Shown piece after piece: positions 16,513 through 26,647 of a DNA stretch of 64,000 nucleotides; position 1 is the first letter of the stretch; each line of letters opens with the position of its first letter. The position numbers and the translations under genes were made by a program. This stretch comes from an uncultured Clostridia bacterium (GTDB lineage: Bacteria; Bacillota; Clostridia; Christensenellales; CAG-917). Where the stretch lies: NCBI GenBank assembly GCA_944358385.1, contig CALVQW010000003.1:1-64000 (forward strand), given 5' to 3'. The notes beneath the pieces are model-generated. The model saw only the letters and a program-made list of their open reading frames with translations. It was not told where the DNA came from and made no database searches.

Positions 16513-16974
16513 TCACTTGTGATAGGGTGTGCCGCCGTTGATGGTGACGGCACGGTAAAGCTGCTCCGCGAGCATGACTCTGAACAGCTGGTGGGGGAAG
16601 GTCATCGCGCCGAAGGAGATCACCTCGTCCGCATCCTTCAACGCCGCACCGTCCAGCCCGTGGCTCCCGCCGATGAGGAAACTGAACTCCGAAACCCCCG
16701 CCGCGCACTTCCCCGCGATGAATGCGGCAAGCTCCTCGCTGGACATCCTTTTCCCTCTGCCGTCCAACGCCACCACACAGCCCTTCGCTCTCTCCGACAG
16801 CGCGCGAGTCTCCGCGGCACTCTGCTCGGCGGGAGACTTGCCCGCGGGCGCGGGCGGGACTTCCGTCACCGAGAAAGCGCAATAAGCCGAGAGCCGCTTG
16901 GCGTACTCCGCGACGGCGTCCGCGAAATATTTTTCTTTCAGCCTACCTACGGCTATGATGTTGAGCCTGAGCAT
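16513..16974 (-). CDS. rlmH: 23S rRNA (pseudouridine-1915-N3)-methyltransferase
   Basis: SPOUT-class methyltransferase that modifies helix 69 of 23S rRNA. At 153 residues it has the normal length. Recognisable are the N-terminal IIAVGRLKEKYF, VVALDGRGKRMSSEELA, FLIGGSHGLD and the C-terminal QLYRAVTINGGTPYHK. It sits 3 nt after a CPBP protease gene; in Bacillota rlmH is often found near walJ, which fits here. Confidence 0.97.
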   Translation of the reverse strand: MLRLNIIAVGRLKEKYFADAVAEYAKRLSAYCAFSVTEVPPAPAGKSPAEQSAAETRALSERAKGCVVALDGRGKRMSSEELAAFIAGKCAAGVSEFSFLIGGSHGLDGAALKDADEVISFGAMTFPHQLFRVMLAEQLYRAVTINGGTPYHK

Positions 16975-16977
16975 ATC

Positions 16978-17937
16978 TCAGATGTACCCCCATACAAGAG
17001 TGAAGAGAGTGGCGGCGATGCCTACGGCGAGGATGCACCACAACAATATGTCCTTGGAGAGCGCGGCAGTTCCCCTCTCCGCGGCGAAGAAGGGGGCGTA
17101 TCTCAACCTGCCCTCTCTCACCGCGTCCCAGCGCATGCGCCTCAGCACCACTGCGATGAGGACGACGGAAAGCGCGGCGAGCAGGATGAGGGTGAACATC
17201 CCCGCCACGCTGCCGTAGAGCCAGCTGCGCGCGCCGCTTATGACGCCGAACGCGGGCGCAAGCTCGTCATAGCCCGAGACGACGCTGATGAAGTTGTTGA
17301 AGAAGTGCAGGAACACCGCGGGGAGCAGCGACCGCGTGCAGTAGACGATGTAGGCAAGTACGAAGCCCAGGAACAGGGTGTGTGCGAACTGCACCACATT
17401 CTGATGCACCAGCGCGAAAAGCAGCGCGGACATCACCACGGCTTTGCCGCCGTTGGTGCGGAAGGTGGCGAGAAGCTCCCCTCTGTGAGTCAGCTCCTCG
17501 AACACACCGGGCAGCACCGCAGAGAGGATGATGTCCGTGACGAGGGCTTGCACCGTCTGCTCCTCCCCTGCGGAAGAACCGCTCTCGAACCCCGTGAAAG
17601 TGAGGATGGCATACCAGCCGTTGGCGATGACGCCCGTGATGAGCAGGAGGGGGACGGTGATGATGAGGACTCTGAGAAAATCGCGCTTCGGGCACTTTAC
17701 AATGCCGAAAGTGCGCGGTAATGTGCACAATTCGTCTTTTCGGCATCCGCCGACGATGATCCACCAGCCCAGCACGGGCAGCAGACCGAAGCAGCATAGC
17801 TGTACGACCAGGGTGAAATGGACGCCGAGATCAACGCCGAGTGTCGCGTCCACCCCCAAGTACTGCGAAATGCGCAGGAGGAGCGTCATGGCGACGACGA
17901 GGAAGTAGACGAACTCTCCCCCGAAGCGCGGTTTCAC
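16978..17937 (-). CDS. CPBP-family intramembrane protease, second copy
   Basis: Multi-pass membrane protein of 319 residues in the CAAX-protease/bacteriocin-processing (CPBP) family. Putative catalytic motifs are FEELTHRGEL (EExxxR), FALVHQN and HFFNNF. The normal substrate of such proteins in Firmicutes is rarely known. The GTG start at 17937 overlaps the stop of the upstream paralogue by 4 nt, indicating coupled translation. Together with its neighbour it forms an inserted pair between walJ and rlmH. Confidence 0.88.
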   Translation of the reverse strand: MKPRFGGEFVYFLVVAMTLLLRISQYLGVDATLGVDLGVHFTLVVQLCCFGLLPVLGWWIIVGGCRKDELCTLPRTFGIVKCPKRDFLRVLIITVPLLLITGVIANGWYAILTFTGFESGSSAGEEQTVQALVTDIILSAVLPGVFEELTHRGELLATFRTNGGKAVVMSALLFALVHQNVVQFAHTLFLGFVLAYIVYCTRSLLPAVFLHFFNNFISVVSGYDELAPAFGVISGARSWLYGSVAGMFTLILLAALSVVLIAVVLRRMRWDAVREGRLRYAPFFAAERGTAALSKDILLWCILAVGIAATLFTLVWGYI

Positions 17938-19049
17938 AGCGTAAGCCCCATGATGAGGGCGATGAGCCAATATGCCGCCGCAAGCCCCACGGCGAGCCAT
18001 ACGCCGAACATGGGCTGCCGCTTGCCGACGTATTGCAGATCGCTCGAAAGGAAGAGTTCCCTCTCCGTACGCTGCCAGCCTTTAGCGGTGAACAGAGAGC
18101 CGACATAACGGAAGGCGTCTTTGACGGGAGCGAGGCGGTCGGGCTTGGAAGTGCCGCCGTCGTCGGAGTAGGCGCGGATGGTGTATTCGTCAAACACCAC
18201 TCCCCCGCCGACCACTTTGTAGCCGCCGTTGTCCTCCTTGGGAGAGCCGAGGCGGTGGTAGGCGTAGAGCAACAGCACGAGGACGAGAGTGCCGATGACG
18301 AAACTCAACGTCCCCGTCAGCCAGTTGAACGCGCCGAGGCTCGCTATCGCGCCGTCTATCTCCGGGATGTACGCCGTGATGAGCAGGGAGAAGAAATTGT
18401 TGAGGAAATGCACCGCCACGCAGGGGACGAGGGAACGCGAGGAAAGGAAAAGCACCGCCAGCACCACGCCAAGACAGAACTGATAGCCCGTCTGCAAGGG
18501 GTTGTTGTGCAGGAGTGCAAAGAGCAGCGCGGAAATGAACACTCCGAACAGCGCGCCCCGCGACGCCAGCCCGGACAGCACGTTGCCCCGCATGAACAGC
18601 TCCTCACACACGGCGGGAAGCAGCCCAAGCACGAACACGGAGAGGAAGAACACTCCCACGTTGTCGTAGGAGATCTGCCCCGCGGAGATGCCGCCGACAT
18701 ACCCTATCGCGTTGAAGAACGCCTGAAAGAGCATTGAGACGGGAAGGAAGGCGACGATGGAGAATATCGCTATCGGGAGCAGGAGGAGGTAACGCCGCGC
18801 GTCCTTCATGGGGCGCAGCTTTGCCACGGCGGGCAGGTCGTAACGCCGCCACATCGAGAACCCCCACACCACGAGGAGGATCGCCGCCTGCGTCACGGCG
18901 TAGTTCACCCACGTGGAGACGGGTACGCCCGCAAAGCTGCCGCCCACGCTGCCCATGACGTAATAGAAGATGTTGGAGAGTATGGAAATGCCGCACAGCA
19001 CAAAGAGATAGAGGCTGCCGCTTTCACTCGCAAGAAGATTTTTTCTCAT
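17934..19049 (-). CDS. CPBP-family intramembrane protease, first copy
   Basis: Membrane protein of 371 residues, paralogous to the next gene. The CPBP motifs CEELFMRGN, FALLHNNPLQ and HFLNNF are all present. After them comes a hydrophilic stretch of roughly 80 residues with GGG and acidic parts, then a C-terminal hydrophobic pair. The start overlaps the walJ stop by 4 nt. Context in the wal neighbourhood hints at a cell-envelope role, but this is inference only. Confidence 0.88.
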   Translation of the reverse strand: MRKNLLASESGSLYLFVLCGISILSNIFYYVMGSVGGSFAGVPVSTWVNYAVTQAAILLVVWGFSMWRRYDLPAVAKLRPMKDARRYLLLLPIAIFSIVAFLPVSMLFQAFFNAIGYVGGISAGQISYDNVGVFFLSVFVLGLLPAVCEELFMRGNVLSGLASRGALFGVFISALLFALLHNNPLQTGYQFCLGVVLAVLFLSSRSLVPCVAVHFLNNFFSLLITAYIPEIDGAIASLGAFNWLTGTLSFVIGTLVLVLLLYAYHRLGSPKEDNGGYKVVGGGVVFDEYTIRAYSDDGGTSKPDRLAPVKDAFRYVGSLFTAKGWQRTERELFLSSDLQYVGKRQPMFGVWLAVGLAAAYWLIALIMGLTL

Positions 19050-19828
19050 TTCACCTCATACACCTCGCTTGCCGAATGTTGACTTGCCACGGCGACGGAA
19101 ATGTCGGCGCAGCCCCTCCCCTGCAGTCTCCCGCACACCGCGCCCAGCGCGAGTTCCGGGAGATTATTGTTCTCGCTCAGGTGGCCGAGGAGCATGTTCC
19201 TCACCGCCGAACCCATGAGCCTTTCCGCAAAGAGCGCGGTCATATCGTTGCTGAGGTGACCGAGATCGCCGAGTATCCTGCGTTTCAAAGGCTCGGGATA
19301 GCTCCCGTGTCGCAACATCTCGACATCGTGATTCGCCTCTATCAGCACCGCTTCGCTCTCGCGTATATTGTTGTAGACGCCGACGGTCGGTCTGCCCATA
19401 TCCGTCGCCACACTCACCTGCGCACCCGTAGAGAGGCGGAAGGAATATCCCAACGGATAGACCGCGTCGTGAGGGATGCGGAAGGGGATGACCTCGATGT
19501 CCCCTATCGTGAACCCTCCCTCATAAAAGTCCACTTCGGTGTAGCCGTTGAGTTCCCCCTGACGGCGCAGGATCTCTGCCGCGGTCTTGGGGTGGGCGTA
19601 CACCTTGGTCTCTTTGCCTACCCTGGGCAGCGCGGCGATGTGATCGGCGTGTTCGTGCGTGATCACCACCGCATCCAGACGGGAGACGGACAGCCCGAAG
19701 GCGCGCAGTTCGGCATTGATGCGGGAATAGGACACCCCGGCGTCCACTAAGACGGCGGTGGTGTCCGAAAACACCAGAGTGCAGTTTCCCTTGCTGCCGC
19801 TTGCCAGCGACACTATGCTGACGGACAT
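19046..19828 (-). CDS. walJ: WalJ/YycJ-like metallo-beta-lactamase-fold hydrolase
   Basis: Cytosolic MBL-fold hydrolase of 260 residues. The metal ligands HEHADH are near residue 58, with later LIEANHD, GHLSND and GHLSENNN. GHLSND and the order with rlmH downstream match WalJ (YycJ), linked in Bacillota to coordination of DNA replication with cell division and wall synthesis. The walRK genes themselves are not in this window. An AAGGGAAGG stretch precedes the ATG at some distance, so the ribosome site is weak. Confidence 0.88.
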   Translation of the reverse strand: MSVSIVSLASGSKGNCTLVFSDTTAVLVDAGVSYSRINAELRAFGLSVSRLDAVVITHEHADHIAALPRVGKETKVYAHPKTAAEILRRQGELNGYTEVDFYEGGFTIGDIEVIPFRIPHDAVYPLGYSFRLSTGAQVSVATDMGRPTVGVYNNIRESEAVLIEANHDVEMLRHGSYPEPLKRRILGDLGHLSNDMTALFAERLMGSAVRNMLLGHLSENNNLPELALGAVCGRLQGRGCADISVAVASQHSASEVYEVK

Positions 19829-19943
19829 AGCGAACCGTTGATACCTTCCCTTAATAATCGTATCCCCGCGGGGATCGCCCGTGGGGGTATGTCGTGCCGG
19901 CAGACCGCAAGTCTTAGACGCGCCGCGGCTGCCGCAAATGCGG

Positions 19944-19970
19944 ATCCCGCGCCTTTTCGGGCGCGGGGAT
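19944..19970 (-). terminator. hairpin after the zinc-ribbon/membrane operon
   Basis: Inverted repeat ATCCCGCGCC / GGCGCGGGAT region right after the stop at 19975. The following minus-strand sequence is not U-rich, so termination is uncertain. Confidence 0.4.
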
Positions 19971-19974
19971 AAGA

Positions 19975-20835
19975 TCAGATCTCGCCGTTCATGCGAAGCG
20001 TCATCTCCGCTCTGTCCTCACGCCGCACGCACATGGCGAGGAACACGGCGGAGAGGATGAAGATGACTCCGAAGAGAGCGAGCATTGTGAGAACCGCATA
20101 GTCGGCTTCGGGCACGAAGTGTCCCGCTATCTTCTGATGCACTATCTCGGCTGCATACGCCGCAGCCCCGATGAGGGAGAACGCGACGAAAGTCTTTCTG
20201 GGGTATCTGCCCGCGACGAGGGCTATGAGCGCGAAGAGGAAAAGCACCGCCGCACACACCGCGCCCACCGCGTTGACGAGGGTGAGGGAGAGATCGAAAA
20301 GATCCCCCTGCGCCCATCTCACTATGCCGCCGATGGCGTCCACGCCCGCGAGAGAATACGCCGCGTGGATGTCGGGCTTGAAGTAGGCAAGAAGATATGC
20401 CGCCACCGCAAGGGCAGCGAACACGAAAACTATGGCGGAAAGCACGCGGTTGAAGGTGTGCGCGCGGGTGCGGGTGCGGGCTTTCTTTTCCGCACGGTCG
20501 AATTCCACCGCGCCGCCGCGGGCGTAGTCCTGCCCTTCCGCAGCGACCGCCGCTCCGCCGTCCGTGCGCAGCACGTCGCTGTCCTGCGTCATATACGGCA
20601 CCACCGCGAGAGGCACGACGATGGGCTGGAGCTGGATGGTGTTGTGCTTGGGAGCGACGATGGGGACGGGACCGCCTATGCCGACGGGCTTGGTGACCGT
20701 GGTGGTGGAGCCTGCATCGGGCTGAGGATCGCCGTAGGCGTCACTCTCGTAAAGCACGGGTTCCTGCGCGGGATAGAGGGGCGCGGGAGGTGCTTCCTGC
20801 ACTGTTGTCGAAACGTGATTGTCTTTCTTTGCCAT
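19975..20835 (-). CDS. four-helix membrane protein with PIVxPxAxVPYxTQD motif
   Basis: Unknown family, 286 residues. The N-terminal 125 or so residues are soluble and Pro/Val-rich and contain PIVVPLAVVPYMTQD. Four hydrophobic helices follow (about 130-152, 182-208, 213-230, 245-270), with a longer outside loop after the first. A very similar motif (PIVQPVAFVPYVTQD) is found near the end of the zinc-ribbon protein encoded two genes upstream, which suggests that both tails meet the same partner. It starts 36 nt after the preceding membrane-protein gene, in the same operon. A homologue-like topology is seen in the protein at 43578-44447. Confidence 0.75.
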   Translation of the reverse strand: MAKKDNHVSTTVQEAPPAPLYPAQEPVLYESDAYGDPQPDAGSTTTVTKPVGIGGPVPIVAPKHNTIQLQPIVVPLAVVPYMTQDSDVLRTDGGAAVAAEGQDYARGGAVEFDRAEKKARTRTRAHTFNRVLSAIVFVFAALAVAAYLLAYFKPDIHAAYSLAGVDAIGGIVRWAQGDLFDLSLTLVNAVGAVCAAVLFLFALIALVAGRYPRKTFVAFSLIGAAAYAAEIVHQKIAGHFVPEADYAVLTMLALFGVIFILSAVFLAMCVRREDRAEMTLRMNGEI

Positions 20836-20871
20836 ATCTCCTCCGTGCGCCTTGCGGCGCAGAGCTGTCGT

Positions 20872-21666
20872 TTAATGCACGCGGGTGTAGCCCGTGCGCT
20901 GAGGTGTGATGAAGGTGCATATCACGGCGAGAACGAGATGCAGCGCGCCCACCGCGAACAGCGTGAAGAACTCGCTCGTGTTCCAGCCGCGGATGAAGTC
21001 CTCCATGAAATCTATCTGCACGATGCCGACGTTCTCCGCGCCCACGAGGGAGGCGATGAACACTGCCGCCACCGCGAGCAGATAGACGACGGCGCATGCG
21101 GTGTAGCGGCGGGGCTTGATCGCGCCGAACAACCCCGTCACCGCTTTGAGCAGGTTGATGAGGATGGCGAGAAGCCCCACGGTGAGGATCATCTCCGGCA
21201 CCATATGCACCCAGAGAGAGTTGACTTCCGCGCCCTTCCAGCCCAGCTGCACCGTGGTGCGGAAGGCGTCGATCCACGCCGTGACGACATCGAACCTTTC
21301 GAGGATGAACTTGAAGGGGATGACATCCGTCTTTACGTCCGCAGCGGCGAGCGCGAAGGGAAGCAGCACCGCCGCGCAGGCGATGAGCATGATGAGGGAT
21401 GAGACAAGGTTGCGCGTGCGCACCGTCCTCTTCCAGCGTCTGCCCGCATCCCTTTCCGTGGGCTGATAGTCGGAAGCGGTGGTCGCCTCCGCGGCGCTCT
21501 CCTGCGCCGTAGCCGTCGCCTCATATTCCAGCCGCGGCGTGATGACGAACTCCTGCTTCACCGCAGGCATCCGCTTGTCCGCCGCACCCGCGAGAGGCTT
21601 GGGTGCCAGCCTTATCCCGGCGTCGTCCACCTTCCGCCGATCGTTCATAACATCCTTCTCGTTCAT
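20872..21666 (-). CDS. four-helix membrane protein, unknown function
   Basis: Protein of 264 residues, not recognised. A polar N-terminus of about 80 residues precedes four membrane helices at about 85-107, 150-175, 187-210 and 235-257, the same spacing as in its operon neighbour. The ATG at 21666 lies 1 nt after the stop of the zinc-ribbon gene, so coupled translation is likely; an internal ATG at 21648 with AAGGA upstream is a possible alternative. Confidence 0.75.
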   Translation of the reverse strand: MNEKDVMNDRRKVDDAGIRLAPKPLAGAADKRMPAVKQEFVITPRLEYEATATAQESAAEATTASDYQPTERDAGRRWKRTVRTRNLVSSLIMLIACAAVLLPFALAAADVKTDVIPFKFILERFDVVTAWIDAFRTTVQLGWKGAEVNSLWVHMVPEMILTVGLLAILINLLKAVTGLFGAIKPRRYTACAVVYLLAVAAVFIASLVGAENVGIVQIDFMEDFIRGWNTSEFFTLFAVGALHLVLAVICTFITPQRTGYTRVH

Positions 21667-21667
21667 A

Positions 21668-22780
21668 TCAGTTTCCGTTGCCCGCGGGACGGCTGCCGCC
21701 TGCGGGATAGTCCTCCTCGGGCATGTACTGCATGAGGGGCTGATCCTGAGTCACATAAGGCACGAATGCCACGGGCTGTACGATGGGGGGCATCTGATAA
21801 GGCTCTCCCGTCTCGCGGTTGTAGAGGACGGGCGCGCCGTAGGGATAGCCGTAAGGATAGCCCGCGGGCATGCCGTAATGGTGCGCTCCCGCGAAATTGG
21901 GGGCATCCTTCTCCTCGGCGGGCTTCTCTATGGGCTTGGTCTGCGCCTCGTTGAACGCCTCTCCCGCGAACTCCTCGAAGGTGGGAGTCTTTCTCGCCGA
22001 AAGATCCTCTTCCGGCGCGGCTATGACCTTGGTCTTTTTCCTGATGGGGGGAGACTGCTTGATGAGTCCCTTGTCCAGCAGCTCGACGGAACGCGCGCGC
22101 GACCTGCCGCAGCGTGTACATCTCACCGCATCCGCAGCGTTGATGCCTCCGCAGACGGGGCAGATGAAGGGATTTTCCAGCTCGTCCATATTTTCCGCGG
22201 CGGAATAGGGATCGGCATAAAATGCGGAATAGTTCCTCACCGCGGACGCGAGCTTTTTGAGCTTGGCGACGTCCTCGGAGCCGAGTTCGTTGACCTTGTC
22301 GCGGTAGGCGTCCAGCATGACCGCCTGCTTTTTCAGCTCGTCATTGGTCTTACGGCGATAGTCCTCCACGTCCTGCATCGCCTTGGCTTTTTCCTTCTCC
22401 ACGCCGCGCTTCATCCTTGCGATCTCGCGCTCCGCACCGTCCATGCGCTGCTTGACCATGAGGTCGGCATTCATCTTGTTGCGGCGCATCTCCATGACAT
22501 CCTCTTCGGTGAAAGGATCGTCGGGATCCTCGACGGGCGCGCCGCAGCGGGAACAGAACTTGGAACCGGGCAGATTCTCCTCTCCGCAGATGGGACACAC
22601 GGGACGGCGAAGCACTCCGAGCAGCTCGCCGCAATGCGCGCAGAAACGGCTGCCCGCGTTGTTGCGGGTGCCGCAGGAAGGACATTTCACTTCGTAATTG
22701 CCGGTCACTTCGGCTCCGCAGGTGGCGCAATATGCCTGACCGCGCTCCACTTCGCTGCCGCAAACCTTACAAGTGAACAT
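21668..22780 (-). CDS. multi-zinc-ribbon protein with coiled coil and PIVxPxAxVPYxTQD tail
   Basis: Cytosolic protein of 370 residues. Four CxxC..CxxC zinc ribbons occupy the first 85 residues or so (CKVCGSEV..YCATCG; CPSCGTRN..FCAHCG; CPICGEEN..FCSRCG) plus one near 210-230 (CPVCGGIN..CTRCG). Between them is a charged coiled coil. The C-terminal tail is Pro/Tyr/Gly-rich (AGYPYGYPYGAP) and ends near PIVQPVAFVPYVTQD. It has its own promoter and GAGGTGAT site and heads a three-gene operon with two membrane proteins. The function is unknown; an adaptor or scaffold at the membrane is a guess. Confidence 0.85.
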   Translation of the reverse strand: MFTCKVCGSEVERGQAYCATCGAEVTGNYEVKCPSCGTRNNAGSRFCAHCGELLGVLRRPVCPICGEENLPGSKFCSRCGAPVEDPDDPFTEEDVMEMRRNKMNADLMVKQRMDGAEREIARMKRGVEKEKAKAMQDVEDYRRKTNDELKKQAVMLDAYRDKVNELGSEDVAKLKKLASAVRNYSAFYADPYSAAENMDELENPFICPVCGGINAADAVRCTRCGRSRARSVELLDKGLIKQSPPIRKKTKVIAAPEEDLSARKTPTFEEFAGEAFNEAQTKPIEKPAEEKDAPNFAGAHHYGMPAGYPYGYPYGAPVLYNRETGEPYQMPPIVQPVAFVPYVTQDQPLMQYMPEEDYPAGGSRPAGNGN

Positions 22781-22815
22781 ATATCACCTCACGAATACTT
22801 TTATTCATCTTCGAT

Positions 22816-22844
22816 ATTATATTGCCGTCAACTCCGATTGACAA
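22816..22844 (-). promoter_or_regulatory. promoter of the zinc-ribbon/membrane operon
   Basis: TTGTCA, 17-nt spacer, TATAAT on the minus strand, only some 20 bp from the glnS stop codon. Confidence 0.7.
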
Positions 22845-22860
22845 GTATCAAAGGAACTTT

Positions 22861-24486
<1,626 letters not shown>

Positions 24487-24538
24487 AGCCGTCCTGCGGG
24501 CGGACCGCCCGTTAATGAGAGTTATTGTCGTATATAAT

Positions 24539-24567
24539 AGGATACACTTTGAAAGAAGATTTGACAA
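24539..24567 (-). promoter_or_regulatory. glnS promoter
   Basis: TTGTCA, 17-nt spacer, TATCCT on the minus strand, about 50 nt before the ATG. Confidence 0.55.
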
Positions 24568-24660
24568 GTGCGCGCGCGCAATATCACGCGTTAAATGTAA
24601 AAAATATTTCGAAAGAAGTCTATTTTGCCCCCGTGTGAGAGCGGTGGCTGCGGGCGGGGA

Positions 24661-25038
24661 TCACTTCCCATCCCCGTGGCAGTCTCCCGAAAGATCCACA
24701 TCTGCGGAACAGAGCATCATCCTGCCCTCCTCATAGCGAAAGCCGAAACGCTCAAGCTCCGGGTGGCGTCCGGGGACGGCGAGAGGGACGGGATTGAGAG
24801 AAAATTTGAAGAGCATCGCCCGCAGGAAAAATTGCTTATCTCCGGGGTTTATCTCCTCATTTTTGACTTTAAAGTGCGTTATTGTGACGACATCGCCCAC
24901 TTGCGTGCGCATCAGCCCCACGGGTTCGCCGTTCTCGCGCATGACGAAATTCGCCCCGCCGACGGGGATGTCCATGCCGAGGTCGCGGTAGAGCGCGGCG
25001 AGCATTTCTCTGTCCGTCTCGAAACCTACCGTCAGCAT
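24661..25038 (-). CDS. small protein, possibly GNAT-like, downstream of truA
   Basis: 125 residues, not firmly recognised. The pattern of an N-terminal helix, FVMRENGEPVGLMR (a strand-turn-strand such as in acetyltransferase folds), VVTITHFKV and a late RFGFRYEEGRMML strand loosely resembles a compact GNAT domain, but the acetyl-CoA loop (Q/RxxGxG/A) is not visible, so it may be a degenerate or unrelated fold. It overlaps the end of truA by 7 nt and is surely co-transcribed with it. Confidence 0.6.
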   Translation of the reverse strand: MLTVGFETDREMLAALYRDLGMDIPVGGANFVMRENGEPVGLMRTQVGDVVTITHFKVKNEEINPGDKQFFLRAMLFKFSLNPVPLAVPGRHPELERFGFRYEEGRMMLCSADVDLSGDCHGDGK

Positions 25039-25805
25039 TTTTCCTCTCCGTATTCCACGCTCATGAGCGTAAGCCCCTCCGGAGGCAGCGTCTTGCCCGC
25101 GAGAGTCCTGTCCCCCGTGGCAAGCACCCTCTCCACGTCCGCGGCGGTGAGCTTGCCCTGCCCCGCGTAAACAAGGGTGCCTGCGATGATGCGCACCATG
25201 TTGTATAAAAATCCGTTGCCCGTGACGTAGATGTCCAGCGTCCCTTCCGTGAGAATGCCGTCCTTCACCTCGCCCGCGCTCTCCAACACCACGGAATAGA
25301 CAGTGCGCACCGTGCTTTTCACTGCGGAACCGCTCGCCTCGAAGCCCTTGAAATCATGCTCTCCCTCTATGACGTCGGCGGCGGCGCGCATGGCGAGAAG
25401 ATCCAACGGCAGGACGATGTGGGCGTGCGTCCCGCCCAGCATGGGACGGCGGTGACGGGAGACGTAAAGGGAGTAGCGGTAGGTCTTGCGTTTCGCGCTG
25501 AAACGCGCGTTGAAGGTCTCCGGCGCGGGCGCGCACGAGAGCATGCTCACGTCGTCGGGGAGAAAGGTGTTGACGGCAAAGGGGATCTTCTCCGCGGGGA
25601 TGGCGGTCTCGGAGTCGAAATGCACCACCTGTCCTTCGGCGTGTACGCCCGCGTCCGTCCTGCCGCTCGCGGTAGCCTGCGTGGGTGCGCCGAAAGCCTC
25701 GGTGAGAGCCTTTTCCAGCACTTCCTGCACGCCCAGCCCGTTGAGCTGACGCTGCCAGCCGACATAGCGGCTGCCGAAATAGGAGATGACCGCGCGGTAT
25801 CTCAC
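25032..25805 (-). CDS. truA: tRNA pseudouridine(38-40) synthase
   Basis: Makes pseudouridines in the anticodon stem-loop of many tRNAs. The protein has 257 residues; the catalytic Asp lies in GRTDAGVHA, with YRYSLYVSR and GNGFLYNMVRIIAGTL typical. The GTG at 25805 overlaps the ecfT stop by 4 nt; longer in-frame extensions would run into ecfT and are rejected. The order ecfA1-ecfA2-ecfT-truA is widespread in Bacillota. Confidence 0.96.
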   Translation of the reverse strand: MRYRAVISYFGSRYVGWQRQLNGLGVQEVLEKALTEAFGAPTQATASGRTDAGVHAEGQVVHFDSETAIPAEKIPFAVNTFLPDDVSMLSCAPAPETFNARFSAKRKTYRYSLYVSRHRRPMLGGTHAHIVLPLDLLAMRAAADVIEGEHDFKGFEASGSAVKSTVRTVYSVVLESAGEVKDGILTEGTLDIYVTGNGFLYNMVRIIAGTLVYAGQGKLTAADVERVLATGDRTLAGKTLPPEGLTLMSVEYGEEKC

Positions 25806-26644
25806 ACCAAACCTCCGAAGATGAGGGAGTCCATCGTTCCGCCGAAATAGTATCTGTCCAACAGCACCGCGACGAAATAAGCCGCGATGATGAAGAATGC
25901 CACAAAGTCCGCGACGCCGAAACGCATCACCTTCATCTTGGTGCGCTTCTCGGTGGCGTTGTAGCACCTCGCGTCCATGGCGAACGCCAGCTCGTCCGCG
26001 CGGCGGAAGGAATTGACAAAGAGGGGGATGAGCACGGGGAGCAGCGATTTCGCGCGGGCGATGAGACCGCCCGTATCAAAGCTCGCTCCCCTCGCCTTCT
26101 GCGCCGCGATGATCTTCTGCGTCTCCTCGAAAAGGGTGGGGATGAAGCGGAGCGCGATGCTCATGATCATGGCGATGTCATGCACCGGCACCTTGATGAG
26201 AGCGAGAGGTTTCATCAGACTTTCCGTGCCGTCCGCCACCTCCACGGGGGTGGTGGTGAGGGTGAGCAGAGATGCGCCGCTGATGAGCAAAACCAGCCTT
26301 AAAGTCATTTTTATGGTGGTATGAACCCCTTGATCGGTGATTTGCAGCACTTTCCAGCTCCACAGCACTTCGCCGTCTCTGATCATAAAAAGATTGATGA
26401 TCGCGGCGAATATCACGATGAAGATGATCGCCCTCACCGACTTCAGCACGGAGAGCATGGGGAGCTTGGCGATGAGGATGATGAAAAGAAGCACCGCCGC
26501 CGTCAGCATGAAACCGAAGTAGGTGTTGACAAAGAAGATCGCCACCACGAACATTATCGTGAGCAGCAGTTTCATGCGCGGATCCATGCGATGCACCACG
26601 GAGCCGGTGGGATAATATTGTCCGAAAGCTATGTCTCTGAACAT
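25802..26644 (-). CDS. ecfT: ECF transporter transmembrane component EcfT
   Basis: Membrane scaffold of energy-coupling factor importers, 280 residues with about six helices. The two coupling motifs for the ATPases are seen as AQKARGAS and AMDARCYN, the second a degenerate ARG. It starts 3 nt after ecfA2 in the same operon. As a group II (shared) module it can serve several substrate-binding S components encoded elsewhere, possibly including the S-like protein at 41963-42607. Confidence 0.95.
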   Translation of the reverse strand: MFRDIAFGQYYPTGSVVHRMDPRMKLLLTIMFVVAIFFVNTYFGFMLTAAVLLFIILIAKLPMLSVLKSVRAIIFIVIFAAIINLFMIRDGEVLWSWKVLQITDQGVHTTIKMTLRLVLLISGASLLTLTTTPVEVADGTESLMKPLALIKVPVHDIAMIMSIALRFIPTLFEETQKIIAAQKARGASFDTGGLIARAKSLLPVLIPLFVNSFRRADELAFAMDARCYNATEKRTKMKVMRFGVADFVAFFIIAAYFVAVLLDRYYFGGTMDSLIFGGLV

Positions 26645-26647
26645 TTC

